Positions 1-8,193 of a stretch of 64,000 bases of DNA are shown here, in pieces. This stretch comes from Ulvibacter sp047614245 (GTDB lineage: Bacteria; Bacteroidota; Bacteroidia; Flavobacteriales; Flavobacteriaceae). Position numbers and translations under genes: made by a program. The DNA lies in NCBI GenBank assembly GCA_047614245.1, contig JBLHIC010000001.1, forward strand, positions 1-64,000, in the 5' to 3' direction. Below the pieces are notes generated by a model. The model was not told the DNA's origin, made no database searches, and was given only the letters and a program-made list of their open reading frames with translations. How positions within the stretch are numbered: the first letter of the stretch is position 1; every line of letters begins with the position of its first letter.

Positions 1-872
1 TTGCTGCTTTTGCAATGAATGCACAAGTTACTGTATGGGAAGACAGTTTTGAAACCTATCCAGATTTTGAAATCACAACAATTGGCGATTGGACGCAAAT
101 TGACAATGACGCTTTAGCTACATATGGCTCCCAAGATTATGACTTTATAAACGAGCAATATATTGGTACAGGGATTGTATTCAATCCATCAATGGCTACT
201 CCTGATCCAACGGGGACCCAAACAGCAAATGCAGATCAAAACCCAAACTGGGTAGTACGAACTGGTGATAAAGGATTGTACATGATTGCTTCAACTAGCT
301 TATTGAATGATGACTATTTGATTTCTCCACAAGTAAATCTAACTGGAGCAACCGGGTCTAACCTTAGTTTTTGGGCTAAATCTATTACAGATAACTTCGG
401 ACTAGAACGTTTTGTGGTATTGTTATCGACTACTGGAAATGCGCAAGCTGATTTCACTGAAGATATTAGTGGTGGAGAACAACAAGCCCCAATTGGTAAT
501 TACTTTGAATATAGCTATGACCTATCAGCTTACGATGGTCAAGAAGTTTATATCGCTATTCACTATGTAGCACAAGATTCATTCATTTTATTAATGGATG
601 ATTTTAAAGTTGAAGCTGGAACTTTGGGACTTGCCGACAATACCTTTAACAATTTCAATTATTTTGTTAACACTAACAACCAGTTAAACCTTTCTGCTAA
701 TTCTATTATGGAAAGTCTTGTTATATACAATGTTTTGGGACAACAAATAGTTTCTCAGAAATTGGAAAACACTAATGAAATCGTTAATATTTCTGCTTTA
801 AATACTGGATTATATATTGCTACAGTTTCAATTGACGGGAACACAAAATCTTTTAAGATTGTGAAGAAGTAA
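1..872 (+). CDS. T9SS type A cargo protein, choice-of-anchor J-like (5' partial)
   Basis: The reading frame is open to the left edge: codons before the ATG at 15 read A-A-F-A, which looks like the end of a signal peptide (…AFAMNAQ), so the true start lies outside the window. The mature part begins VTVWEDSFETYP and contains a jelly-roll-like region with 'LISPQVNLTGA' and 'LMDDFKV', as in cleaved-adhesin / choice-of-anchor J domains. The last about 70 residues form a type A T9SS sorting domain ('VYNVLGQQ'-like segment, 'LNTGLYIATV', basic end 'FKIVKK'). I infer an exported, surface-attached or released adhesin-like protein; the ligand is unknown. A strong terminator follows at 894-922. Confidence 0.8.
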   Translation, partial: AAFAMNAQVTVWEDSFETYPDFEITTIGDWTQIDNDALATYGSQDYDFINEQYIGTGIVFNPSMATPDPTGTQTANADQNPNWVVRTGDKGLYMIASTSLLNDDYLISPQVNLTGATGSNLSFWAKSITDNFGLERFVVLLSTTGNAQADFTEDISGGEQQAPIGNYFEYSYDLSAYDGQEVYIAIHYVAQDSFILLMDDFKVEAGTLGLADNTFNNFNYFVNTNNQLNLSANSIMESLVIYNVLGQQIVSQKLENTNEIVNISALNTGLYIATVSIDGNTKSFKIVKK

Positions 873-893
873 GTTTCTATATTTTTAATTCAC

Positions 894-922
894 AAAGAGC
901 GGCTATATGCCGCTCTTTTTTT
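894..922 (+). terminator. Rho-independent terminator
   Basis: A perfect 10-bp stem AAAGAGCGGC / GCCGCTCTTT with loop TATAT is followed by a T run. It lies 22 nt after the stop codon of the T9SS cargo gene. Confidence 0.9.
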
Positions 923-988
923 GTTTCTACATTTAGATTAAACCTTCCTAACTAATTACGGTCAAAATCGTAGAACAATAAAAATATA

Positions 989-1447
989 ATGAAAATGAAA
1001 AGCTTAATGATTATAATGCTCACATTGATTTCCAGTGCCAGCTATGCGCAACAAGACAAGAATGAAGTAGGCCACCATAAAAAAGAAATGAGACAAAAAG
1101 ACAATAATTTTAGTCCTGAGCAAAAGGCAGAACTCGCGACTAAAAAGATGACGCTTCATTTAGATCTTAATGAAGCTCAGCAAAAACAGCTATTCGTTGT
1201 TAGGTTAGAGCAAGCAAAATTGATTAAAGAGCGATTTAAAAACAAAAAAAATAGATCGCAGCTAACTGATGAAGAACGTTTTAAAATTAAAACAGAAAGA
1301 CTAGATCATCAAATTGCTATGAAGAAGAAAATGAAATCTATCTTAACGGAAGAACAATTCACAACCTGGCAAAAAGCTAGTCATACTAGAAAAAAAGCTG
1401 TGCAGAGAGAACACAAAAGACTAGATGCATGTTCTAAAAAGAGGTAG
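989..1447 (+). CDS. Small secreted Spy/CpxP-like protein
   Basis: This 152-residue protein has a signal peptide (MKMKSLMIIMLTLISSASYAQ) and a very basic, helical mature part. It carries two motifs of the LTxxQ type seen in Spy/CpxP-like periplasmic proteins: 'LDLNEAQQKQL' and 'ILTEEQFTTWQ'. Family knowledge suggests a periplasmic chaperone or a metal/envelope-stress role, but that is not proven here. A similar smaller protein follows 80 nt downstream. The family assignment is by motif only. Confidence 0.6.
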   Translation: MKMKSLMIIMLTLISSASYAQQDKNEVGHHKKEMRQKDNNFSPEQKAELATKKMTLHLDLNEAQQKQLFVVRLEQAKLIKERFKNKKNRSQLTDEERFKIKTERLDHQIAMKKKMKSILTEEQFTTWQKASHTRKKAVQREHKRLDACSKKR

Positions 1448-1469
1448 CAGCAGTTTTTATGGCTTAATT

Positions 1470-1502
1470 TTTGGTTATTTCTATCTAAAATAGTTACTTT
1501 AG
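1470..1502 (+). promoter_or_regulatory. Possible Bacteroidota-type promoter
   Basis: TTTG at 1470-1473 and TACTTTAG at 1495-1502 (one mismatch to TAnnTTTG) are 21 nt apart. They lie about 25 nt upstream of the start codon at 1528. Confidence 0.35.
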
Positions 1503-1527
1503 TCACCAATATTTTAATCAAAAAAAA

Positions 1528-1878
1528 ATGAAAAACGTTATAACAGTTATTGCTTTCGCACTAGTTATGTTGCTTGGTATCGATACCACTGTTGCCCAGG
1601 CTCTAACCCAAAATACTGAAAGACCAGAAGTTATTGCTAAAACGGAGACAGCTAATCTAAGTGAAGCATTACAACTCAATGGCGATCAGCAACGATCTGT
1701 ATTTCGAGCGCTTGTAGCAAATGAAGTTAGTTATAGAAAGCATATCAACGGTAAAAACCTTAGTGATGCAAAAGTGAGTGCCGATAAGAAAAAATTTGAT
1801 GGTGTTTTAATGACTTCAATGAAAAAGACATTAACAGCCGAGCAATTCACAAAATGGAAGGCCTTGCCAAAACAATAA
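1528..1878 (+). CDS. Small secreted Spy-like protein
   Basis: A 116-residue protein with an N-terminal signal peptide (cleavage probably after TTVAQA). The mature part has 'LSEALQLNGDQQRSVFRAL' and ends 'TLTAEQFTKWKALPKQ', the same LTxxQ-like spacing as in the protein just upstream. I read the two as distant paralogues. The function is unknown; an envelope or periplasmic role is inferred from the export signal and the Spy-like helical repeats. A bidirectional terminator follows. Confidence 0.6.
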   Translation: MKNVITVIAFALVMLLGIDTTVAQALTQNTERPEVIAKTETANLSEALQLNGDQQRSVFRALVANEVSYRKHINGKNLSDAKVSADKKKFDGVLMTSMKKTLTAEQFTKWKALPKQ

Positions 1879-1901
1879 TCTAAATAACCCTTAATAAGAC
1901 A

Positions 1902-1936
1902 AACCCTCTCTAGCAAAAAGCAATTGAGGGTTTTTT
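1902..1936. terminator. Bidirectional terminator between converging genes
   Basis: The stem AACCCTC (1902-1908) pairs with GAGGGTT (1926-1932) and is followed by T6 on the plus strand. It serves the small secreted protein and, on the minus strand, the end of hemL. Confidence 0.7.
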
Positions 1937-3224
1937 ATTTCATAGTTTTTGCAACCTTAGCGCAGGCATTAATTGTTGCATCAAGATCTTCATAGCTAAG
2001 CGCTTCACACAAGAACCAACTTTCATAAGCACTAGGCGCTATATAAACACCTTGATCTAACAATCCGTGAAAGAATTTTTTGAAATTGTCATTATCTCCA
2101 AGTGCCGCTGTTTTAAAATTTACAACAGGAGTTTCCGAAAAATGAATGGAAATCATAGAACCAACTCGGTTAATGGTATGTTTAATATTATTTTCAGAGA
2201 ATACAGAGGTAAGACCAAGTTCCAAATATTCCGTTTTCTTTTTTAGTGAATCGTAGACGCCATTATTTTTGTTCAATTCTTTCAACATTGCTAAGCCTGC
2301 AGCCATGGCTAGTGGATTACCGCTAAGAGTTCCAGCCTGATAAACTGGACCAAGAGGTGCAAGGTGATTCATGATTTCTTCACGACCAGCAAAAGCCCCA
2401 ACAGGCAATCCACCCCCAATTACTTTTCCAAATGTAATAAGATCTGCCTTTACTCCATATAATTCTTGGGCCCCACCCTTTGCAAGTCTGAAACCTGTCA
2501 TGACTTCATCAAAGATGAGAATAATATTATTTTCATCACACAACTGTCTTAGCCTCTGCAAAAAACCATCAGCTGGAGGAATACAGCCCATATTACCAGC
2601 AACTGGTTCAATAATAATACAAGCAATTTCGCCTTTGTTTTCTATAACAATTTCGGCTATATTATCAATGTCATTAAAAACGGCTACCAATGTATCTTTT
2701 GCAGTTCCTTTTGTAACGCCAGGACTATTTGGAGTTCCAAATGTAACCGCACCACTCCCAGCCTGTATTAAAAACGAGTCGCTATGTCCGTGATAACAAC
2801 CAGCAAATTTGATAATTTTATCCTTTCCGGTATACCCGCGTGCCAGTCGGACGGCACTCATACAGGCCTCCGTTCCACTATTTACAAAACGAATTTTATC
2901 GATGTTAGGAACCATAGAAACGGCTAGCTCGGCTATTTCAGTTTCGATTTGAGTTGGCATACCGAAAGAGGTCCCGTTTTGAGTTTTTTCAACGATGGCA
3001 TCAATAACGGGCTGGTACGCGTGACCCAAGATCATTGGTCCCCAAGAGTTTATGTAGTCGATCAACTTATTACCATCAACATCATATAAATAAGGCCCTT
3101 TAGCCTTCTCAACAAAGATAGGGTCACCACCAACAGCTTTAAATGCCCTTACCGGAGAATTAACTCCCCCAGGTATAACACGTAGTGCCTCAGCAAATAA
3201 AGCACTGCTCCTTTTATAAATCAT
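1935..3224 (-). CDS. hemL: Glutamate-1-semialdehyde 2,1-aminomutase
   Basis: This 429-residue class III aminotransferase-fold enzyme converts glutamate-1-semialdehyde to 5-aminolevulinate, the second step of the C5 haem pathway, in the cytoplasm. Visible hallmarks are 'RAFKAVGG' near the N-terminus, 'NSGTEACMSAVRLARG' (about 115-130, PLP phosphate), 'FDEVMTGFR' with the PLP-ring Asp at 239, and the Schiff-base Lys at about 267 in 'TFGKVIGGGLPVGA'. The length is normal for the family. It is the last gene of an apparent three-gene minus-strand unit, 9 nt after the glucosaminidase gene. Confidence 0.96.
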   Translation of the reverse strand: MIYKRSSALFAEALRVIPGGVNSPVRAFKAVGGDPIFVEKAKGPYLYDVDGNKLIDYINSWGPMILGHAYQPVIDAIVEKTQNGTSFGMPTQIETEIAELAVSMVPNIDKIRFVNSGTEACMSAVRLARGYTGKDKIIKFAGCYHGHSDSFLIQAGSGAVTFGTPNSPGVTKGTAKDTLVAVFNDIDNIAEIVIENKGEIACIIIEPVAGNMGCIPPADGFLQRLRQLCDENNIILIFDEVMTGFRLAKGGAQELYGVKADLITFGKVIGGGLPVGAFAGREEIMNHLAPLGPVYQAGTLSGNPLAMAAGLAMLKELNKNNGVYDSLKKKTEYLELGLTSVFSENNIKHTINRVGSMISIHFSETPVVNFKTAALGDNDNFKKFFHGLLDQGVYIAPSAYESWFLCEALSYEDLDATINACAKVAKTMK

Positions 3225-3233
3225 AATAAAATA

Positions 3234-4058
3234 TTAGTTGTTTATAGATTCCAAGTATAACTCCTGGCCGATAGAAATTTCATTAGAGCGTAATCCATTA
3301 TACTCTTTTAATTTCTCTACATCTATATTGTATTTTATAGATATACTGTACAATGTATCCCCTTTTTTTACAGAATAGGTAGCAATACCAGTTTTTTTCT
3401 TTTTCTCTTTGTTTCTCTTTCTCCTTGATTTTTTACCTAAAGCCTCTCGATCGAGCTTACTTAAATTATACTTTTCAATTATTCCAATCAGTTTTTGTGG
3501 ATACTTGGGGTCTGTAGCATACCCGGCTTTCCGTAATCCTTTTGCCCAGCCTTTATAATCGTCTTTTCTTAGCTTGAAAAGGCCACTATATCTACTTCGT
3601 TCACTTAAGAAGAGTGAATGATCACGAAAGGAAATCTCAGAATCTTTATATTTTCTGAAACATTCCTGATTCCTATCGTCATCATGATAGACGCGTTTAC
3701 CCGTCCAACCCTTATGACATTTTATTCCGAAGTGATTATTGGCTTTTTTTGTCAGTTCTCCTCTACCTGCTCCGCTCTCCAAAATACCTTGGGCCAAAGT
3801 AATACTCGCTGGAATTCCATATTGTCTCATTTCTTGCATCGCAATATCTCTATATTCTTCGATATAGTTAGTAACTACTTCAGCATATGAAATATTAGAA
3901 TTTACAACTGTTGTGGATTCCTTTCTCTTGGAATATTTATTTCTTTTAGTCTTAACGCGCTCTGTCTTATTCTTATTAGCGACTACTTTCTTTTGTGATT
4001 TGCAACTACTAAGCACTAACGTACAAACTATTATGCAACTAAAAATTCTAAACAACAT
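3234..4058 (-). CDS. Glucosaminidase lipoprotein with LysM domain
   Basis: A 274-residue lipoprotein: signal peptide with lipobox LSSC (Cys19), a Lys/Arg-rich linker, a glucosaminidase (FlgJ/mannosyl-glycoprotein endo-beta-N-acetylglucosaminidase type) domain at about 55-205 with probable catalytic Glu94 in 'AQGILESGAGRG', and one LysM domain at about 228-270 ('YSVKKGDTLYSIS…'). It should cleave peptidoglycan glycan strands at the cell wall, with LysM binding the wall and the lipid anchoring it to a membrane. It starts 1 nt after the end of the upstream PLP enzyme gene, so the two are probably co-transcribed. Confidence 0.9.
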   Translation of the reverse strand: MLFRIFSCIIVCTLVLSSCKSQKKVVANKNKTERVKTKRNKYSKRKESTTVVNSNISYAEVVTNYIEEYRDIAMQEMRQYGIPASITLAQGILESGAGRGELTKKANNHFGIKCHKGWTGKRVYHDDDRNQECFRKYKDSEISFRDHSLFLSERSRYSGLFKLRKDDYKGWAKGLRKAGYATDPKYPQKLIGIIEKYNLSKLDREALGKKSRRKRNKEKKKKTGIATYSVKKGDTLYSISIKYNIDVEKLKEYNGLRSNEISIGQELYLESINN

Positions 4059-4059
4059 A

Positions 4060-4998
4060 TTATAGGTCTATTTGAGGCAGCTTCTTCTTTTCCAATAATT
4101 GATTCATTCCAGCAATGCCCTGAAGGCCTCCCGTATGAACCGCTAAAATACGGCTATTTTCTTTGAAATATCCTTGTTTCAAAAGATCAAAAACACCATA
4201 CATCATTTTACCCGTATAAATTGGATCGAGTGGTATTCCACTGTTTTCTTTAAATTCATTAATGAAACGAATTAATTGAGAATCTATTTTAGCATAGCCG
4301 CCAAAACAATAGGCATCGGTTAAATAATAATTCCTTTTTGTGGTGAAGGTTTCAATTGTATCCTTCTGAAACGTCCCTTTTAAACTTGAAAATCCAATCA
4401 CTGTTTGGTCCGGACCTGAAGCATTTATTAAGCCTGCAATAGTCCCTCCCGTACCGACAGGAGTACATATATAATCAAAACCTAAGTCAGATTCATTTAA
4501 AATTTCTTCACATCCCCTTACGGCCAATTCATTAGTCCCACCTTCAGGAATTAAATAAAACTCGCCGAATTTTTCTCTTAGAAAATTAATGAATCTTAGA
4601 TCAGTTTTCTTCTTATACTCCTCTCTAGAAACAAAATGCAATTGCATTCCTTTACTTTTTGCAAAAGAAAGTGTTGGATTTCCAGCCGTTCGTTCTGCAA
4701 TTTCCTCACCTCGGATTATCCCAATCGTTTCTAAACCCATTTCGAAGCCAGCTGATGCTACTGCTGCTATATGATTTGAATATGCACCCCCAAAAGTTAG
4801 CAAACAAATACTGTTTTTATTGATTGCCTCAGCTAGATTGTATTTTAACTTCCTGTATTTGTTCCCTGAAACGAAATCATGTATTTGATCTTCCCGTTTA
4901 ATTGTTACGGTAAAATTGGAAAGTAAAATATCATCAATTATGATATCTTGACACTCAGAATCAACAGTCTGTAAGAAGAAATTATCCTTTTTATTCAT
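4060..4998 (-). CDS. ACC deaminase / D-cysteine desulfhydrase family PLP enzyme
   Basis: A 312-residue fold-type II PLP protein. 'VSGNKYRKLKYNL' carries the Schiff-base Lys at about 47, 'LTFGGAYSNHIAAVA' is the Asn-containing substrate loop, and 'TPVGTGGTIAGL' is the PLP phosphate loop. Family members deaminate 1-aminocyclopropane-1-carboxylate or desulfhydrate D-cysteine; the sequence alone does not tell which, and D-cysteine desulfhydrase is the more common role in this group. It is first in the minus-strand unit with the glucosaminidase and hemL genes. Upstream lies a 458-nt intergenic region. Confidence 0.85.
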   Translation of the reverse strand: MNKKDNFFLQTVDSECQDIIIDDILLSNFTVTIKREDQIHDFVSGNKYRKLKYNLAEAINKNSICLLTFGGAYSNHIAAVASAGFEMGLETIGIIRGEEIAERTAGNPTLSFAKSKGMQLHFVSREEYKKKTDLRFINFLREKFGEFYLIPEGGTNELAVRGCEEILNESDLGFDYICTPVGTGGTIAGLINASGPDQTVIGFSSLKGTFQKDTIETFTTKRNYYLTDAYCFGGYAKIDSQLIRFINEFKENSGIPLDPIYTGKMMYGVFDLLKQGYFKENSRILAVHTGGLQGIAGMNQLLEKKKLPQIDL

Positions 4999-5107
4999 CT
5001 TTTTTAATCGAAATTATAAAACCGTTATTAGGATTAGAAAAAAATTCTCAATTTTTCCAATTAAATTAAACAATTCGCAAGTTATTGATTTGTGCACTAA
5101 TAATTAT

Positions 5108-5142
5108 TCACTCCATCAATAATATGATCTTTGATGGAGTGA
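5108..5142. repeat. 12-bp perfect inverted repeat (hairpin)
   Basis: TCACTCCATCAA (5108-5119) pairs exactly with TTGATGGAGTGA (5131-5142) across an 11-nt loop. No T run follows on either strand, so it does not look like a standard terminator. Confidence 0.6.
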
Positions 5143-5444
5143 TAAAAGCAATTACAATAACAGAAAATGATCTGGAAGATGGTTCAAGAGATAATAAGGA
5201 ATCGTTAAAAGCTCCAACTCTTTCTTTAAATGAATTCGTTGGTAATTCAAAAACACTCTATCTTTTCTTAACTATTTATACTTCAGAATAACAAATGGCC
5301 AAAGTGCGAGCACGATAAAAGTTTTTCGAAATAAAACCGATTTACAAGAATTATCATTAGTAGACCTCGAATTATTTAACTGAAAAATAAATTTACAATA
5401 ATCATTCTTAACTTTTAAGAAAGCGTATGCAAGTCCGATTTTCG

Positions 5445-5452
5445 TACTTTTG
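5445..5452 (+). promoter_or_regulatory. Bacteroidota -7 element immediately before the DUF5522 start
   Basis: TACTTTTG matches TAnnTTTG exactly and ends 4 nt before the ATG at 5457. If used, transcription would begin at or next to the start codon, giving a leaderless message. No clear -33 TTTG is seen. Confidence 0.4.
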
Positions 5453-5456
5453 CATT

Positions 5457-5636
5457 ATGACGTTTTTTAAGAAAAAAATTGAGCCTGAGGAAGGTGATTA
5501 TTATCTAACTCCAGAAGGATATAAATGTTTCACAGAACAATACCATATAAAACGCGGTTATTGTTGTGAAAGCGGTTGTCGACATTGTCCATATGGATTC
5601 GACAAAAAAACTAACCTTCAAAATACTAAAAAGTAA
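5457..5636 (+). CDS. DUF5522 Cys-rich small protein
   Basis: A 59-residue protein, MTFFKKKIEPEEGDYYLTPE…, with the cluster 'GYCCESGCRHCPYGF' (Cys36, 37, 41, 44) plus Cys24, typical of DUF5522. I prefer the ATG at 5457 over the in-frame one at 5427 because the family begins about here and a promoter-like TACTTTTG lies between. The stop codon overlaps the start of hutU (TAATG), so the two genes are translationally coupled. The Cys pattern suggests metal binding, but the function of the family is unknown to me. Confidence 0.75.
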   Translation: MTFFKKKIEPEEGDYYLTPEGYKCFTEQYHIKRGYCCESGCRHCPYGFDKKTNLQNTKK

Positions 5637-7615
5637 TGACTTTTACCGAGGAAATAATACAAGGAATCCCAGAGTTGCTCCCATCAACGAAAAAATACGA
5701 TCTTACAGTAAATCACGCCCCAAAACGCAAAAAAATCCTCTCAGTTGAAGAAACAAAACTCGCTTTGCGTAATGCTCTGCGTTATTTTGATTCGAAACAT
5801 CACGCTACATTACTTCCTGAGTTTGCTGAAGAACTGGAATCTTTTGGCCGTATTTATATGCACCGTTTTCGTCCAGAACATAAGATCTATGCACGGCCAT
5901 TGGAGGATTATCCAGGAGAATGTGACCAAGCAAAGGCACTAATGCTTATGATCCAAAACAATTTGGATCATGCGGTTGCACAACATCCCCATGAGCTAAT
6001 TACATATGGCGGTAATGGTGCTGTTTTTCAAAATTGGGCTCAATATCGTCTTGTGATGAAATATCTTTCAGAAATGACCGACTCTCAAACCTTAGTGATT
6101 TACTCCGGTCACCCTATGGGTTTATTTCCCTCACATAAGGATGCACCTCGAGTTGTGGTCACAAATGGCATGATGATTCCAAATTATTCCAAACCCGATG
6201 ATTGGGAGAAATTCAATGCTCTTGGGGTAACTCAATATGGGCAAATGACAGCTGGAAGCTATATGTACATTGGACCTCAAGGAATTGTGCACGGAACTAC
6301 TATTACAGTGTTAAACGGTTTCAGAAAAATAAAAAAATCGCCAATTGGAGGGCTTTTCGTCACCTCTGGTTTAGGCGGTATGAGCGGAGCCCAACCAAAG
6401 GCAGGGAATATCGCAGGGTGTGTTACGGTTTGTGCAGAAGTTAACAAAAGAGCTACTCATACACGTCATAGCCAGGGCTGGGTGGATGAAGTTATTGAAG
6501 ACGTTTCAAAATTAGGTGTTCGGGTTAAAGAAGCGATGAAAAATGAAGAAACAGTTTCTATTGCATACGATGGGAATATTATTGATGTTTGGGAGCATTT
6601 CGACCAAGAAAATATCCATATAGATTTAGGGAGTGATCAAACGTCGTTACACAATCCTTGGGCAGGAGGCTATTACCCTGTGGGAATGACATATGAGGAG
6701 GCTAATGAAATGATGGCTAATGATCCAGATTCATTTAAAAAGGAAGTTCAAAAATCGTTACGACAGCACGTAAAAGCAATTAACGCGCATACAGCAAAAG
6801 GAACTTACTTTTTTGATTACGGAAATGCCTTCCTGCTTGAAGCTTCTCGCGCTAGCGCAGACATCATGGCTGAAAATGAACTGGATTTTAAGTATTCATC
6901 TTATGTTCAGGATATAATGGGGCCCATGTGCTTCGACTATGGATTTGGTCCTTTCCGATGGGTTTGTGCTTCAGGGAAACCCGAAGATTTAGCCAAAACA
7001 GATGCAATAGCTTCAGAAGTGTTAGAAGAAATAATGAAAGAATCTCCTGTTGAAATTCGCCAGCAAATGGCAGACAACATACAATGGATTAAGGGGGCTC
7101 AGGAAAATAAATTGGTTGTTGGATCTCAAGCGCGCATACTTTATGCTGATACCGAAGGGCGTATGAAAATTGCATCGGCATTCAATGATGCCATCGCCAA
7201 AGGACAAATTGGAATCGTAATTTTAGGTCGAGATCACCATGATGTTTCAGGAACAGATTCTCCCTATAGAGAAACTTCAAATATTTATGATGGGAGTCAG
7301 TTTACTGCAGACATGGCAATTCATAATGTGATTGGGGATAGCTTCAGGGGCGCTACTTGGGTTAGTATCCACAATGGTGGCGGCGTAGGCTGGGGAGAGG
7401 TCGTTAACGGGGGATTTGGTATGGTTCTTGATGGTAGTTTAGACGCACAACGACGCCTAAAATCAATGCTTTTTTGGGATGTAAATAACGGAATTGCAAG
7501 ACGTAGTTGGGCACGAAATAAGGAAGCAATTTTTGCTATTAAAAGGGAAATGAAAAAGAACCCTGATCTTAAAATTACACTTCCTAATTTTGTAGATGAT
7601 GATTTATTCACTTAA
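5636..7615 (+). CDS. hutU: Urocanate hydratase
   Basis: A 659-residue urocanase of the long Bacteroidota type. It adds water to urocanate to give 4-imidazolone-5-propionate in histidine degradation, using tightly bound NAD+, in the cytoplasm. Visible signatures are 'YGGNGAVFQNWAQYRL', 'SGHPMGLFPS', 'TSGLGGMSGAQPKAG' (dinucleotide-binding region) and 'GRDHHDVSGTDSPYRET' with 'IHNGGGVGWGEV' near the C-terminus. It starts inside the stop codon of the DUF5522 gene. The other hut genes (hutH, hutI, hutG) are not in the window; the amidohydrolase at 52.5 kb is not a convincing HutI. Confidence 0.95.
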   Translation: MTFTEEIIQGIPELLPSTKKYDLTVNHAPKRKKILSVEETKLALRNALRYFDSKHHATLLPEFAEELESFGRIYMHRFRPEHKIYARPLEDYPGECDQAKALMLMIQNNLDHAVAQHPHELITYGGNGAVFQNWAQYRLVMKYLSEMTDSQTLVIYSGHPMGLFPSHKDAPRVVVTNGMMIPNYSKPDDWEKFNALGVTQYGQMTAGSYMYIGPQGIVHGTTITVLNGFRKIKKSPIGGLFVTSGLGGMSGAQPKAGNIAGCVTVCAEVNKRATHTRHSQGWVDEVIEDVSKLGVRVKEAMKNEETVSIAYDGNIIDVWEHFDQENIHIDLGSDQTSLHNPWAGGYYPVGMTYEEANEMMANDPDSFKKEVQKSLRQHVKAINAHTAKGTYFFDYGNAFLLEASRASADIMAENELDFKYSSYVQDIMGPMCFDYGFGPFRWVCASGKPEDLAKTDAIASEVLEEIMKESPVEIRQQMADNIQWIKGAQENKLVVGSQARILYADTEGRMKIASAFNDAIAKGQIGIVILGRDHHDVSGTDSPYRETSNIYDGSQFTADMAIHNVIGDSFRGATWVSIHNGGGVGWGEVVNGGFGMVLDGSLDAQRRLKSMLFWDVNNGIARRSWARNKEAIFAIKREMKKNPDLKITLPNFVDDDLFT

Positions 7616-7626
7616 ATAAAAACGCT

Positions 7627-8163
7627 ATGAAGTTATTCAAATTTGTCCCATTTTTAGCACTTTTCATTTTCACTTCTTGCACCACCGTTCGTGTAGCTGT
7701 TGACTACGACAGAGAAGCAAACTTTACGGAATATAATTCCTTCGCCTTTTACAAACCCGGTATTGATAAAGCCAAGATATCCGATTTGGACAAAAAGAGA
7801 ATTCTTCGAGCCATAGAAGTTGAAATGACTACAAAAGGTATTTCGAAGTCTAAAACTCCCACGCTACTGGTCAGTATATTTACCAAAGAACAGGAGCGAG
7901 TTGATGTTTACAACAACAACTTTGGTTTCGGCTGGGGATGGAATCCATATTGGTTTGGTGGGAATAACGGCAATACCGTGACAAGGTCAACTGAAGGCTC
8001 TCTTTATATTGATTTAATTGACATGAAAACGAATGAGCTTGTTTGGCAAGGGGTAGGCACAGCGAATTTGGTTACATATGACATGGAAAAAAAAGAAGAA
8101 CGAATTAAAGAAATAGTTCGCGAAATTTTAGCCGTATATCCTCCTGGATCAGATATCAAATAA
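7627..8163 (+). CDS. DUF4136 lipoprotein
   Basis: A 178-residue protein with a lipoprotein signal (MKLFKFVPFLALFIFTSC, lipobox FTSC) followed by a DUF4136-like domain: 'VDYDREANFTEYNSFAFYKPG', a Gly/Asn/Trp-rich insert 'GFGWGWNPYWFGG', then 'GSLYIDLIDMKTNELVWQG' and a helical end. These proteins sit in the envelope; their biochemical role is unknown. The gene follows hutU by 11 nt and may be carried on the same transcript, although a functional link is not evident. Confidence 0.8.
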   Translation: MKLFKFVPFLALFIFTSCTTVRVAVDYDREANFTEYNSFAFYKPGIDKAKISDLDKKRILRAIEVEMTTKGISKSKTPTLLVSIFTKEQERVDVYNNNFGFGWGWNPYWFGGNNGNTVTRSTEGSLYIDLIDMKTNELVWQGVGTANLVTYDMEKKEERIKEIVREILAVYPPGSDIK

Positions 8164-8193
8164 AATGGTCTCATTATTACTATAAATAATTGT

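Larger units (their letters stand above)
4999..5456. other. 458-nt divergent intergenic region, no convincing gene
   Basis: The stretch separates the minus-strand PLP enzyme from the plus-strand DUF5522 gene. A 68-codon open frame at 5085-5291 has no recognisable family, signal or ribosome-binding context, and I do not call it a gene. The visible features are a 12-bp hairpin at 5108-5142 and a promoter-like element just before 5457. Confidence 0.6.

Noticed and set aside
2371..2793. 140-codon plus-strand frame opposite hemL
   Set aside because: It is the antisense shadow of a clearly conserved gene and has no features of its own.
5085..5291. 68-codon plus-strand frame in the intergenic region
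   Set aside because: No family resemblance, no start context, ordinary AT-rich composition; open by chance is likely.
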